Below are positions 15,774 to 24,803 of a stretch of 64,000 nt of DNA, in pieces. Location: the NCBI RefSeq assembly GCF_001613225.1, contig NZ_BDBY01000193.1, forward strand, positions 62,001 through 126,000, written 5' to 3'. A program made the translations under genes and the position numbers. Within the stretch, counting starts at the first letter, position 1. Each line of letters opens with the position of its first letter. The DNA comes from Nocardia pseudovaccinii NBRC 100343. GTDB taxonomy: Bacteria; Actinomycetota; Actinomycetes; Mycobacteriales; Mycobacteriaceae. The notes beneath the pieces were generated by a model that did no database searches, had not been told where the DNA came from, and worked only from the letters and a program-made list of their open reading frames with translations.

Positions 15774-16390
15774 GATGATCCCTGCGCTTAGTGAGGTAGT
15801 AGAGAGGTTACCTGCGCAATATCGGCCTCGAACAGCTGATCCCCACGATCGATGAGCCGTCACCCCCGGCACGCGCGCGGAATCGCTCCTGGTCGACGCG
15901 GCCCATTCGCCGACGTCAACGCCGCTGGAACCATCATCCGACTCGTGCGGCGCGACCACAACTCAGCTCCACACCATCCTGAACTCCAGCGTTGTCAGGG
16001 TAGGCATAAATATGCGGCCCCACGCCGACATCAGCGCGGCTTCATCGATGACGATGCTGTCGAGGCGGGTTCGGCGTGGCCGTGTGGTTCGAGGTTGCGG
16101 CGCGGTGCTGTGGCCGGTGAGCAGGACGCGGCCGCCTGTGCCATTGAGCTTTCGATTAACTGATCCGACGCGCACCCCACCGCTCCGGTTTGGCGAGAGA
16201 GTCGGGGCGCAGATGGTCCCGTCGTCCGCGTGTGCCCGGTCGGTGCACTACCAGCTCGACTTCGCTCCGATAGACTGCACGCCGCGCTCACACCGGGCGG
16301 TGTCGAGACCGACCGGGACGCGGCCAGCAAGGTCGCTGTGGCGCCCGGTCAACTGATGTGCTGGGTCGAATCTGCGTCCACGAGTGCGGG
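15774..16390. other. Stretch of about 600 bp without a supported gene
   Basis: Short frames exist on both strands but none shows a family motif or consistent coding bias. A rightward frame ending at 16392 (PGGVETDRDAASKVAVAPGQ) and one ending near 16163 have a coding-like look and may be decayed gene ends. The LysR promoter must lie just upstream of 15773. Confidence 0.5.
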
Positions 16391-18544
16391 TTAGGTGCGG
16401 GCTGGGGTCACTGACACCCACGTGTTGTTGACCGCGGAACAGCCGGTGAAGGTGTCGGTGAGCGAGGGATCGTGCAGCAGGTTCACATTGGCACCCGGCA
16501 GCTGTGCGGCCACCTGCCAGCCGACACCGGGGTCCTGATGTCCCCAGCCGTGTGGGATCGCGATCGTACCGCTGCGGATGTCGTCGCTCACCTCGAGGGG
16601 CACGACGATCGAACCCATCGGTGAAGTCACAGTTACCGGTTCACCGTCGGACAGACCGCGTTCGGCGGCATCGGCTGGATGCATGAGCGCGGTGCATCGG
16701 TCGCGGCCTTTCACCATTGGCGGGAGGTTGTGCAGCCAGGAGTTGTTGCTGCGCAGGTGCCGTCGCCCGATCAGCCGAAGATCGAAGCCCTCGGGCGCTT
16801 TTGTCGGTACCAGCCCATCGAGGGTGTCGTCGATCAAAGTCCGTGCGCTGATCAGGAAATCCTGCGGCGCCAACTGCACCTTGCGGTCCTTGGTTGCGAT
16901 CAGCGAACGCAACCGCGGTCGCAGCGGGCCCAGGTCGATACCGCCCGGCGTCGCCTTCACCTTGGCGAAGGTCAAACCGTTCCAGCCGCGCCGCAGCACT
17001 CCGTACGGGCCGGCGGCGATCGCGGCCATCGCCATCCGCAGCGGGCTCAGTTGATCGAACACACCGTTGAGCACCCGGCTGGTGATCGACCGCGCTGGCA
17101 GCGGCAGCACCTCGGTGATCAAGCGGGCCAGGATCTCCCAGTCCTCCAGCGCACCGGTCGGTGGCTCGAAGACCCGCTCACTGAAGCGGACGTTGTTGCG
17201 CACACTGAACGCCGCCAACACCAAATCCAGATCAGCGTGCTCGAGCGGCGAGACCGGCGGAAGCACAAAATCGGCATGTCTCGCGGTCTCGGTCAGATAA
17301 AGGTCCACGGCCACCACGCACTCCAGCCCGTCCAGCGCAGCACCGAGCCGACCGCGCTGTGGCGTGGACAGTACCGGGTTGCCCGCATAGGTGATCATCG
17401 CCTTAATGTGGCCTTGCTCCATTTCATCGGCGAGCACCGCCACCGGCAGCTCCGACCGGAAAGACTTGAACCGGCCCGAGCTATCAGTCCACGCACCGTG
17501 TCCCATCGACACGAAACGCCCGAACGGTGCCGCATCCACTGCCGGTTTGGCGAACATCTGCCCGCCTGGCCGGTCCAGGTTCCCGGTGACCGCATTGATG
17601 GTGTTCACCAGCCAGTGCGTCAAAGTCCCCGTCACCTGCTGACACACCCCGATCCGGGCATACAGCGCCGCCGAGGGTGCGGCCACGTGCTCGCGTGCCA
17701 ACCGCCGAATCGTCTCCGCGTCCACCCCCGCATGTGCTGCCGCCCGCTCGGGCGTGAAATCGGCGACCAGCGCGCACAATTCGTCCCATCCGGTGCACTG
17801 CGCACGAATCCGGTCTTCGTCGCACAGCTTTTCGGTTACCAGCACATGCAGCATCCCCAACAGCAGATATGGGTCGCCGCCGGGCGCGACCGCGACATGC
17901 TCATCGGCCAGCCGCGCGGTCTCGGTGCGCCGCGGGTCGATCACCACTACCTTGCCGCCGCGACGACGCACCTTCTGGATGCGCAGCTTCGCGCCCGGCA
18001 TGGTGCTCACCGACCCGTTCGACACCGCCGGATTGGCACCCATGATCACCAACCGGTGCGTGCGATCGATATCGACCACCGGCATCAGCACGTTCGCGCC
18101 GAACATCCGCCACGCCACGAATTCCTGCGGGAACTGGTCGATTGAGGACGCGGAGTAGAAGTTGCGAGTCATCAGCGCCACTCGAAGCAGCGCACCATAG
18201 ACGACCGAGGAACTGTGCGCGGCCGGATTACCCAGGTACATCCCGACAGCGCTGGCACCGTGCTCGCGGCGGATCCGGCGCAGCCGCTGCCCGATCTCCC
18301 GAAACGCCTCATCCCAGCCGACCGGTTCGAACCGGTCACCCACCCGGCGCAACGGAGTACGCAGCCGGTCCGGGTCGTGATGCAGCCCGCCCATCGCCAT
18401 CGCCTTCGGGCAGATATACCCGGCGGAAAGTACATCGTCGGGATTGCCTTCGATCCGGGTTACCCGTTCGTCCTCGACGGTTACCCGGATTCCGCAATGG
18501 GCTTCACACAAGGTGCACTGGCGGGCAATCGTGGTCGCGCTCAT
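16391..18544 (-). CDS. Molybdopterin (bis-MGD) oxidoreductase, second copy
   Basis: A 717-residue protein of the same superfamily and domain order as the one at 7013-9301. It has [4Fe-4S] cysteines in QCTLCEAHCGI and YICPKAM, then TPLRRVGDRF, a bis-MGD domain with RRTETARLADEH, and a C-terminal dinucleotide-binding domain (NNSWLHNLPPMVKGRDRC). It has no twin-arginine signal, so it is probably cytoplasmic. The two proteins are clearly diverged and so are not a recent duplication. It is flanked by gene-poor DNA on both sides. Substrate is unknown. Confidence 0.88.
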   Translation of the reverse strand: MSATTIARQCTLCEAHCGIRVTVEDERVTRIEGNPDDVLSAGYICPKAMAMGGLHHDPDRLRTPLRRVGDRFEPVGWDEAFREIGQRLRRIRREHGASAVGMYLGNPAAHSSSVVYGALLRVALMTRNFYSASSIDQFPQEFVAWRMFGANVLMPVVDIDRTHRLVIMGANPAVSNGSVSTMPGAKLRIQKVRRRGGKVVVIDPRRTETARLADEHVAVAPGGDPYLLLGMLHVLVTEKLCDEDRIRAQCTGWDELCALVADFTPERAAAHAGVDAETIRRLAREHVAAPSAALYARIGVCQQVTGTLTHWLVNTINAVTGNLDRPGGQMFAKPAVDAAPFGRFVSMGHGAWTDSSGRFKSFRSELPVAVLADEMEQGHIKAMITYAGNPVLSTPQRGRLGAALDGLECVVAVDLYLTETARHADFVLPPVSPLEHADLDLVLAAFSVRNNVRFSERVFEPPTGALEDWEILARLITEVLPLPARSITSRVLNGVFDQLSPLRMAMAAIAAGPYGVLRRGWNGLTFAKVKATPGGIDLGPLRPRLRSLIATKDRKVQLAPQDFLISARTLIDDTLDGLVPTKAPEGFDLRLIGRRHLRSNNSWLHNLPPMVKGRDRCTALMHPADAAERGLSDGEPVTVTSPMGSIVVPLEVSDDIRSGTIAIPHGWGHQDPGVGWQVAAQLPGANVNLLHDPSLTDTFTGCSAVNNTWVSVTPART

Positions 18545-18901
18545 GAGTCTTCACTCCGCATAGGTCCAACACTGCCGGAGTCCGGCTCCAGCCCTTGTGG
18601 CGAGCTTATCGGCCGAACGCCAATAACACACCCGGATGTGCGACTCAGTCGCTGAAGGATCCAGGCGTGCAGGCGCAGGCCGTGGTCAGGTTCCAGCCAG
18701 CGCTGCGGTATCACGGCCGACCGAAATCTCTCAGCCGAATTCCCTTCCACCGGTTTGGAATTGCGCGCCGCACCGATGTGCTGGCGGCACCGGCGCCGCG
18801 GGTGTGAGCGGGGCGGTCGAAACTGGGAATCGGGTTGCCGCCTCCGTCGCCTCCACCTCCCACCGGATGCGTCTCCACCGCTCCCTCCCATGGTTCCTGC
18901 G

Positions 18902-18928
18902 CCTGGTTGACCTGGTTGACCTGGTTGG
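18902..18928. repeat. Three tandem 9-bp repeats
   Basis: CCTGGTTGA occurs twice and CCTGGTTGG once, head to tail, within a 450-bp stretch (18545-18997) that otherwise has no supported gene. Leftward frames here read as Gly-Pro-Gln or Asn-Gln-Val triplets, which reflect the repeat and not a known protein. Confidence 0.6.
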
Positions 18929-18997
18929 CCCGGCATCCAGCCGACGAAGGGGAAGAACCCGGCTCCTGTATTGCAATCGCCACGGTGTTCACCGCAG

Positions 18998-19231
18998 TTA
19001 GTGCTTGGCTAGGCCCGTGAGGTGAAGAAGTTCCACGTGCGGTTCGACGCGCTGGGACGCCCAAGCCGGGGGAGACCACCGGCTGATCCGGAGCTTGGCC
19101 ACCTCGAGCAATCCGGGCTGGTCGATAACCGCCCCCGCATTCGCTGCCACCGGCGCGATCAGCGCCTGTACCTGCCCAATGAACGCATCGTCCTCAGCAT
19201 CGCTATCGTCATCGAACAGGGATTCGATCAC
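18998..19231 (-). CDS. Possible small acidic protein
   Basis: A 77-residue frame from GTG 19231 with an acidic start (IESLFDDDSDAEDD) and good G/C third-position bias. A GGGGG stretch sits 6 bp before the GTG. No domain is recognised. It is read away from the palindrome at 19268-19297, which would then lie in its promoter. It may be spurious. Confidence 0.35.
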   Translation of the reverse strand: MIESLFDDDSDAEDDAFIGQVQALIAPVAANAGAVIDQPGLLEVAKLRISRWSPPAWASQRVEPHVELLHLTGLAKH

Positions 19232-19267
19232 CTATGCCCCCGAAGGTCGTCTCGCGCAAGAGGTTAC

Positions 19268-19297
19268 CGATAGGCGCCGACACGTCGGCGCCTATCG
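19268..19297. promoter_or_regulatory. Strong inverted repeat, 13-bp perfect arms
   Basis: CGATAGGCGCCGA and TCGGCGCCTATCG are separated by CACG. There is no T-run, so it may be a terminator of actinobacterial style or a regulator site. It lies between a possible leftward small gene and the region upstream of the GH25 cassette. Confidence 0.5.
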
Positions 19298-19416
19298 TGC
19301 TGAGCACCCAGCGACGACGCATACCGGCCTGCCACCGCACCAAACGAACTGGGCGTGACGGTGCCTCGACACGGCGGCGGGGCGTTCGCGCCGCGAGCCG
19401 ACATACGCCACGAACC

Positions 19417-19524
19417 ATGATTCTGCCGACCGCCGTCACTGCGGCCGCCGTCGCCCTTGCGACGCTGGCGGGTCTCTCGGCGAGACGCCGAATCTTCAGA
19501 TCGTCAGTCGCAAGGCAGCCGTGA
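19417..19524 (+). CDS. Possible 35-residue membrane peptide
   Basis: A short frame, ATG 19417, encodes MILPTAVTAAAVALATLAGL followed by a basic tail: one hydrophobic helix with an Arg-rich C-terminus. No clear ribosome site is present. It could be a leader or small membrane protein ahead of the cassette, or a chance frame. Confidence 0.25.
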   Translation: MILPTAVTAAAVALATLAGLSARRRIFRSSVARQP

Positions 19525-19553
19525 AATCTTGGTGAAACGTTGGTGAGACGCCG
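19521..19553. promoter_or_regulatory. Three 11-bp direct repeats, PHO-box-like
   Basis: GTGAAATCTTG, GTGAAACGTTG and GTGAGACGCCG follow one another without gaps. The 11-bp spacing and GTGAAA/TTTCAC core resemble sites of OmpR-family response regulators such as actinobacterial PhoP (PHO boxes) or MtrA. They lie 73-105 bp before the first gene of the GH25/PLD cassette, a suitable place for an activator. Assignment to a regulator is inference. Confidence 0.5.
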
Positions 19554-19581
19554 CGGCCGAAGACTACTTGCACAAGGCGCG

Positions 19582-19600
19582 GATCCCCGAAGTGGGGATC
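19582..19600. promoter_or_regulatory. Small hairpin before the cassette
   Basis: GATCCCC and GGGGATC arms with a 5-bp GAAGT loop end 25 bp before the ATG at 19626, just upstream of an AAGGAG ribosome site. It may be a 5' leader hairpin or operator. Confidence 0.4.
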
Positions 19601-19625
19601 GCTCCGAAAAGCAAGGAGTCAGCAG

Positions 19626-20450
19626 ATGGGTGACAGTCTTTTCGCGGACGTCTCGTACTTCCAGGTTCCGGTCGACGACTCGTACCCGCACCGCATTCTG
19701 AGCTTCCGGTCGAACGACGGAACTTTCCGAGACCCGAATTTCGCGGCCAACTACGCGTGGGCGTCTCGGGCGGCGGACGAGGGCAGGCTGGCCTGTTTCA
19801 TCGTCTACTTCTACTGGCGCCCGAATTGGCTGTACACCGCGAACACGCACCGGGACATGGTGATCCGCGCGGGCGGGCCGCATCCGCGGATGATCGCGAT
19901 GATCGACGTGGAGTCGGGCGGAAATCCGGGCGGCGACCAGTCGGACGGGATCAACAGGGCCTATTGGCAATTGGCGGACTGGCTGGGCGACCGGCGCCGC
20001 GTCATCGGCTACGCCAACCGCGGCGACTTGTTCTCGATGTGGCCGCAGCGGCCCGACGGCCTGCGGGTGATCGGCGCGGGTTACGGCGCGAATCCCAACT
20101 TGCCAGGGCAGATAGCCCATCAGTACACGGACGGCCGGGGGTACGGCGGCGGCCTGCCCGAAGGGTGTGCGCCGTTTGGGAACTGCGACATGAACGCCGC
20201 AAACGGGCTGTCGCCGGAGGACTTCGCCGCACAGTGCGGCGTCGGAGTGGAGGAGGAATTCATGTCCGTGTTGAACGAGGCGGAGCAGCGTGAGCTGCTC
20301 GACAAGACGCGCGACATCTGGGTCCAGCTGCGCGGCCCGGAGGGCGCCGGCTGGAAACAGCTTGGCACCAACAGCGCAGGGCAGAATCTCACTCCGGTCG
20401 ACGCGCTGGCCGAGGTGGTGGACGCCGTTCAGGAGCTGGAGAAGAAGTAA
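19626..20450 (+). CDS. GH25-like lysozyme domain protein, phage endolysin-like
   Basis: A 274-residue protein. Residues 3-215 look like a glycoside hydrolase 25-type barrel: FADVSYFQ (Asp8) and MIAMIDVESGG, with the Asp94-x-Glu96 pair expected for GH25 muramidases, then HQYTDGRGYGG near the end. From memory it most resembles lysin A domains of mycobacteriophages. Residues 225-274 form a short helical tail (EEFMSVLNEAEQRELLDKTR) also seen in phage proteins. There is no signal peptide, as in holin-dependent endolysins. It is the first gene of a tight three-gene cassette, 36 bp before the next start. It would cleave peptidoglycan glycan strands. Confidence 0.78.
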   Translation: MGDSLFADVSYFQVPVDDSYPHRILSFRSNDGTFRDPNFAANYAWASRAADEGRLACFIVYFYWRPNWLYTANTHRDMVIRAGGPHPRMIAMIDVESGGNPGGDQSDGINRAYWQLADWLGDRRRVIGYANRGDLFSMWPQRPDGLRVIGAGYGANPNLPGQIAHQYTDGRGYGGGLPEGCAPFGNCDMNAANGLSPEDFAAQCGVGVEEEFMSVLNEAEQRELLDKTRDIWVQLRGPEGAGWKQLGTNSAGQNLTPVDALAEVVDAVQELEKK

Positions 20451-20486
20451 CGACTGATCGGGCTCACGACACTCATGGAGGATCAC

Positions 20487-23132
20487 ATGAAGCACGACAT
20501 TGAAACCGCCCCTGCCGCAACCTCTCCGGTTCTCGGTCATGCGGCGCGCAGCCTGTACAAGGCGACGCTGGTGCCGCTGGAGATCGAGACGCCGATGGTC
20601 GGCCAGGCGATCACCAAGCAGGGCTTCCTCAACCAGCTCGCATTGACCCCTGAGGAAATCGACAGTGCCGCAGGCATGGCCACAACGGCGCTGTCGCCGG
20701 GCGAAGGCGAGCCTGCCGCGCAGTTGCCGCGGCCGCTGTTGGCCGACTTCGCCCGGCGCGAGCCAGGGCTTGCCCCGGACGTCCATGCGCTCGCCGAGGT
20801 TCCGCTGGAGCGGTTGCGGGCGTTCGGACAGGCGGTGGTGTCGCTGCGGCGCGACCGCGTGCAACAGGACCCGTCCGGCGAGGCGAGCCGTGCGCTGCAC
20901 CGCGCGCTGGTGGCGGTCAAAGGGCTGGAGGTCAACACGTCGGTCCCGAGGTTCGGGATGATGAACCTGGAGCGTCTGGAGATGTCGCCCGCGGGCATCG
21001 AGCGAGGCGAGCTGATTGCGACGATACCGCTTGCGCCGCAAGAAGAGACGGCCGTCACGCAGAAGGAGTGGTCGGTCACCCACAAGGAATTCACCTCGAT
21101 CGTCACCGATTCGCTGGAAAATCTGAGCGAGACCGGGGTGACCGACAACACGGAACTGGCCCAGTCGACCACCTCGCAGCAGGAGCATGCGAACCAGTTC
21201 AACATCACCGGCACCGTGCAGGGCGGCATCCCGGTGATCTCCGGGTCGGTGACGTCGAGTTACGGCGGGCAGGGTAAGGAGTCGCAATCGGCCACCGAGA
21301 GCCGCAAGCACGCCACCGCCCTGACCCAGAAGGCCTCGACACGCTCCAAACAGGAGCACAAGGTCACCATCTCCACCACCACCGTGACCGGGACCGAGCA
21401 GACCACCACGCGGAAGCTGAAGAACCCCAGCTCAACCGCCCCCATCCGGATCGACTACTTCAGCATGATGCGCAAGTGGCAAGTGCGGCTGTACCGCTAC
21501 GGTCTGCGGGCGACCTACGACATCGTGCTGCCCGAGCCTGCCGCGTCCCTGCGCGCCGCCTACACGGAGCTGGACTGGTTGAAGAAACAACAGGGCCCCT
21601 TCGTGTTCAATGTGCTCCACGACGACATCTCCGACGCACTGGTGGAAGTGGGCAAGGACTCGGCGGGGAATCCGATCTACAAGCCCAAATACGTACTGCT
21701 CGGCGAACAGTACGGAGTTTTCCTCCCCGCGCCCAAGAGCCCGACGGCCGAGCAGTTCGTCCAGGACAATTTCCGGGGAGCCGACGATGACGGCGACACG
21801 GGGTGGTTTTTCAAAGAGGTCCCGTTCAACCTCAACGATCCCGATTACGAGATCGACAACATCGCGCTGCAGGTGATGTTGGGCTATGTCGGCCATGACC
21901 GCCGGTTCTATGTGTACGGCACGGCGGGAAACCAGGACGTTCACGGCGACGACGTGGGCAAGACCTTCGACTTGAAGGATCTGTGGAATCCGGCGGCGCC
22001 GTTCATGCAGGGCGCCCGCGGCCCGCAGAAGTTCACCTTCTTCTACTCCGGATTCTCCCAGGGCCAAGCGTATTTCAAACTCAACCTGCGGCGGACCGAG
22101 GAGACGCACGACCGTTGGGTGGGCGATGTCTGGAATGCGCTGCACAACGCCGCGCAGGCCCGCTACTACGCCGCTCAGCAGGACATCGCGAACAGGATCA
22201 CCGCGCTGGAAGACAAATTGAACGGCGTCGACACGCTCACGCTGCGCCGCGGCGAGAACGACGAAATCATGAAAGGGGTGCTGCGCTACCTGCTCGGCGG
22301 CAAGTTCCCGACCATGCCTGCCGACGTGGCCAAGGCGTTCGCCGACGCCAAGGTCGACCTGGCGCACGGCACCGCCTTCGACAGCGGAGTGGTCGGCCCC
22401 GACTCCGCGCTGTGGAGCGTCGTGCAGCAGTACGAGGACCGGGTGCGGTTCGTCAACCAGGCCATCGAGTGGGAGAACGTCACCACGTTCCTCTACTCGT
22501 ACTTCTGGGATCTGCCCGAGAGCTGGCCGTTCATTCGCGACATCGAGCACCCGGACCCGAACAGGCAGGCGTTCCTGCGGGCGGGCAGCGCGCGAGTGGT
22601 ATTGACCATTCGCAAGGGCTGGGAGACCCGCTGGGCCAACTTCGTCGAACGGGGCCTGATCGACGACCCGAATGATCCCGGCGACTCCGTGCACTGGTCC
22701 ATAGCCCAGGAGATAGCCGCATACGACGACCGCAACTATCCCGGAATCGCGCCCGCCAATCCGGGTAAGAACGCCGCCAGGTTGCAGGACGCGGTGTTCG
22801 CCAACTGCTCGACCGTGATCGGTCCCAGCGCAGGCCCGGTCAGCATCCCGGTCGACACCAGCGCCGGGTTCGTCGTGGGCGCCAAGGTCGTGATCGACGT
22901 GGTCGACGGCCTCGACCACCGTCAGGAGGTCCAGACCGTCACCGCCGTTCCCGTTGACGGCAGACACATCGTGGTCGGCGCCCTCGACAAGGCACACACC
23001 GGAACGGCCGCCACGCCGTTCCCCATCGTGCAGCCGGGGGAGAAGGGCGAGTTGATCGCGGAGTGGAACGAGTACACCCCGTCCTCGGGCACCGACATCG
23101 CGGTGACGAGCGACCTGACCGAGATCGCGTGA
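20487..23132 (+). CDS. Large protein of unknown family
   Basis: An 881-residue protein from ATG 20487, chosen because GGAGG lies 5 bp before it (an ATG at 20475 is also in frame). There is no signal peptide or membrane helix. Residues 1-185 are mixed helix. Residues about 190-315 are very rich in Ser, Thr and Gln with alternating polar residues (ITGTVQGGIPVISGSVTSSY, KVTISTTTVTGTEQTTTRKL), suggesting long amphipathic beta strands. A KWQVRLYRYGLRATYDIVLP segment and an aromatic-rich domain follow. The last 130 residues look like a beta domain with a PVDTSAGFVVGAKVVID phrase. I do not recognise the family. The beta-rich part could be structural, as in phage tail proteins, or pore-forming; neither is shown. 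Confidence 0.8.
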   Translation: MKHDIETAPAATSPVLGHAARSLYKATLVPLEIETPMVGQAITKQGFLNQLALTPEEIDSAAGMATTALSPGEGEPAAQLPRPLLADFARREPGLAPDVHALAEVPLERLRAFGQAVVSLRRDRVQQDPSGEASRALHRALVAVKGLEVNTSVPRFGMMNLERLEMSPAGIERGELIATIPLAPQEETAVTQKEWSVTHKEFTSIVTDSLENLSETGVTDNTELAQSTTSQQEHANQFNITGTVQGGIPVISGSVTSSYGGQGKESQSATESRKHATALTQKASTRSKQEHKVTISTTTVTGTEQTTTRKLKNPSSTAPIRIDYFSMMRKWQVRLYRYGLRATYDIVLPEPAASLRAAYTELDWLKKQQGPFVFNVLHDDISDALVEVGKDSAGNPIYKPKYVLLGEQYGVFLPAPKSPTAEQFVQDNFRGADDDGDTGWFFKEVPFNLNDPDYEIDNIALQVMLGYVGHDRRFYVYGTAGNQDVHGDDVGKTFDLKDLWNPAAPFMQGARGPQKFTFFYSGFSQGQAYFKLNLRRTEETHDRWVGDVWNALHNAAQARYYAAQQDIANRITALEDKLNGVDTLTLRRGENDEIMKGVLRYLLGGKFPTMPADVAKAFADAKVDLAHGTAFDSGVVGPDSALWSVVQQYEDRVRFVNQAIEWENVTTFLYSYFWDLPESWPFIRDIEHPDPNRQAFLRAGSARVVLTIRKGWETRWANFVERGLIDDPNDPGDSVHWSIAQEIAAYDDRNYPGIAPANPGKNAARLQDAVFANCSTVIGPSAGPVSIPVDTSAGFVVGAKVVIDVVDGLDHRQEVQTVTAVPVDGRHIVVGALDKAHTGTAATPFPIVQPGEKGELIAEWNEYTPSSGTDIAVTSDLTEIA

Positions 23133-23142
23133 GGAGGCTCGG

Positions 23143-24771
23143 ATGGCGACACCCAAGGCAGCCCCGCCGCCTCCGCCGGTATTCACTTCCTGTTCCGGAG
23201 ACGCGGCCGCGATGGCGGCGCTGCCGCGGCTGCGCCCGGATGTGGACGTGGCCCAGGACAAGCCCGGCGGCCACGTCGCACTCGCGGTGCGCGGCCGCAC
23301 GCCCGCGTCGTGGTTTCCGAGAAGCCTTCCGCCCGCTCCCGGAAACGAGGTGATCGCGTACATCTACGGGACTTGCTTCTTCCGAGACCTGGCGGCCGCG
23401 TTGGAGACCGCGTCGACCGCGGACCACCGCGTCTACATTCTCGGCTGGAACTGCGAGCTGAAGACCGAACTGGTCGGCGGAAAGACCTTGCAGGACTACC
23501 TGGCGAGGCCCAAAGTTCAGGTCCGAGCCATGCTGTGGGACGGAGTGGTGGCGCGCATCACCGGGAACGTGTCGATCAGCGTCCCGGTGGACAACCCGGG
23601 CACGCACCATTTCCTCAACACGCTGCCGCACGGCGCATCCATTCTGGACGCGAAACACGCCCAACCGGCGACGCATCACCAGAAGCTCATCGTGGTGCAG
23701 GGCGAGCGCGGCCTGATCGCCTTTCTCGGCGGCATGGACATCGCTCACACCAGAAGCACCGTGAACGCCGATCTCGGTGAACCGTGGCACGACGTGCATC
23801 TGCGCGTCACCGGTCCCGCGGCGCGCGACTGCCTGAAGGTTTTCGAGGAACGGTGGTTGGACCATCCGGAACACGAGGTATTGGACCGCAAGCTGGGGGC
23901 GCCGGTGAGCCCGTCGTTCCCGCCGCCGACCCCGCGGCGGGCGCTGCCGAGCGTCACCATTCCGGACCGTGTGCCGCGTGCGCCCGGACGGTGGGCTGCC
24001 ATCGGGCGGACGTATCCCAAGCCCGCGGCCTTCCCGACCTCGGCAGGCTATCGATTCGCACCGGACGGCGTCTATACCGCGTGGGATTTGATCCAACACG
24101 GCATCGCCACGGCGCAGCGCTTCATCTACCTCGAGGATCAGTACATGATCAGCCGCATGGCTCGAAAAGCGCTGCTGGACAAAGTCGGACAGCAAGATTT
24201 CGAGTTCCTGCTGATTCTCATGAACGGGTCGGGCGCCGCGAGCTCCGACTACAAGATGCTGATCGCCGAGCGCAACCGCTTCCGTGAGGATCTGCGAAAA
24301 GTCGACAGCACCGGAAAGAAGTGGGGGATGTACATTCTCAAGAAACCGCCCGACCGGGAGCGGCAAAAGTCGTGCGGGTCCTACGCCCACTCGAAGACGT
24401 GGATATTCGACGACGAGTACGCCGTCGTCGGCTCGGCCAACTGCGAGAACCGCGGATACACGCTCAATACGGAGATTGTGGCGGGAATCGCGGACGACGC
24501 GAACGTGCACGCCACCGGACACGGGTTCGCCAGAAGACTCCGGATCGGACTCTGGCACAAGCACTTGGGCGTGCCGCATGCCGACGTGTTCGACTGGCGG
24601 AAAGGTCTGCCGCTGTGGACCACCCCGCCCGGGAGCGCAATGGTCGAGAAAAGCGACGCGATGGAGCCCGAACCGGACCTCGGCGGCAGGTTTCTGCCGG
24701 ACGCGAGCGAGATGCAGGCGTACGAAACGGCGTGGAATCGCCTGATAGACCCGGACGCACGCCTCCCGTGA
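23143..24771 (+). CDS. Phospholipase D-like (HKD) protein
   Basis: A 542-residue protein of the phospholipase D superfamily. The first HKD site is HHQKLIVV (His179, Lys181) with GGMD at 197-199; the usual Asp six residues after the lysine position is Gln186. The second is YAHSKTWIFDDEYAVVGSAN (His416, Lys418, Asp423) followed by NCENRGYTLNTE. Together they form one active site for phosphodiester cleavage, usually of phospholipids. A Pro-rich N-terminus and lack of a signal peptide are notable. It starts 10 bp after the large unknown gene and ends before a strong hairpin, so it closes the three-gene operon. Nuclease-type PLDs are an alternative but are usually shorter. Confidence 0.85.
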   Translation: MATPKAAPPPPPVFTSCSGDAAAMAALPRLRPDVDVAQDKPGGHVALAVRGRTPASWFPRSLPPAPGNEVIAYIYGTCFFRDLAAALETASTADHRVYILGWNCELKTELVGGKTLQDYLARPKVQVRAMLWDGVVARITGNVSISVPVDNPGTHHFLNTLPHGASILDAKHAQPATHHQKLIVVQGERGLIAFLGGMDIAHTRSTVNADLGEPWHDVHLRVTGPAARDCLKVFEERWLDHPEHEVLDRKLGAPVSPSFPPPTPRRALPSVTIPDRVPRAPGRWAAIGRTYPKPAAFPTSAGYRFAPDGVYTAWDLIQHGIATAQRFIYLEDQYMISRMARKALLDKVGQQDFEFLLILMNGSGAASSDYKMLIAERNRFREDLRKVDSTGKKWGMYILKKPPDRERQKSCGSYAHSKTWIFDDEYAVVGSANCENRGYTLNTEIVAGIADDANVHATGHGFARRLRIGLWHKHLGVPHADVFDWRKGLPLWTTPPGSAMVEKSDAMEPEPDLGGRFLPDASEMQAYETAWNRLIDPDARLP

Positions 24772-24803
24772 GGGTGTCGACGGCGAGCCTGTGCCTCTCG
24801 ATT

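Noticed and set aside
18541-18936. Leftward collagen-like frame (PGQPGQPGQPGAG)
   Set aside because: It comes from the 9-bp tandem repeat and continues as Arg/Pro-rich sequence without signal peptide or homology.
19209-21359. 716-residue leftward open frame opposite the GH25 gene and the start of the unknown gene
   Set aside because: It is an antisense product of high GC: full of Arg/His/Gly runs, no family motif, and the + strand has clear genes with ribosome sites.
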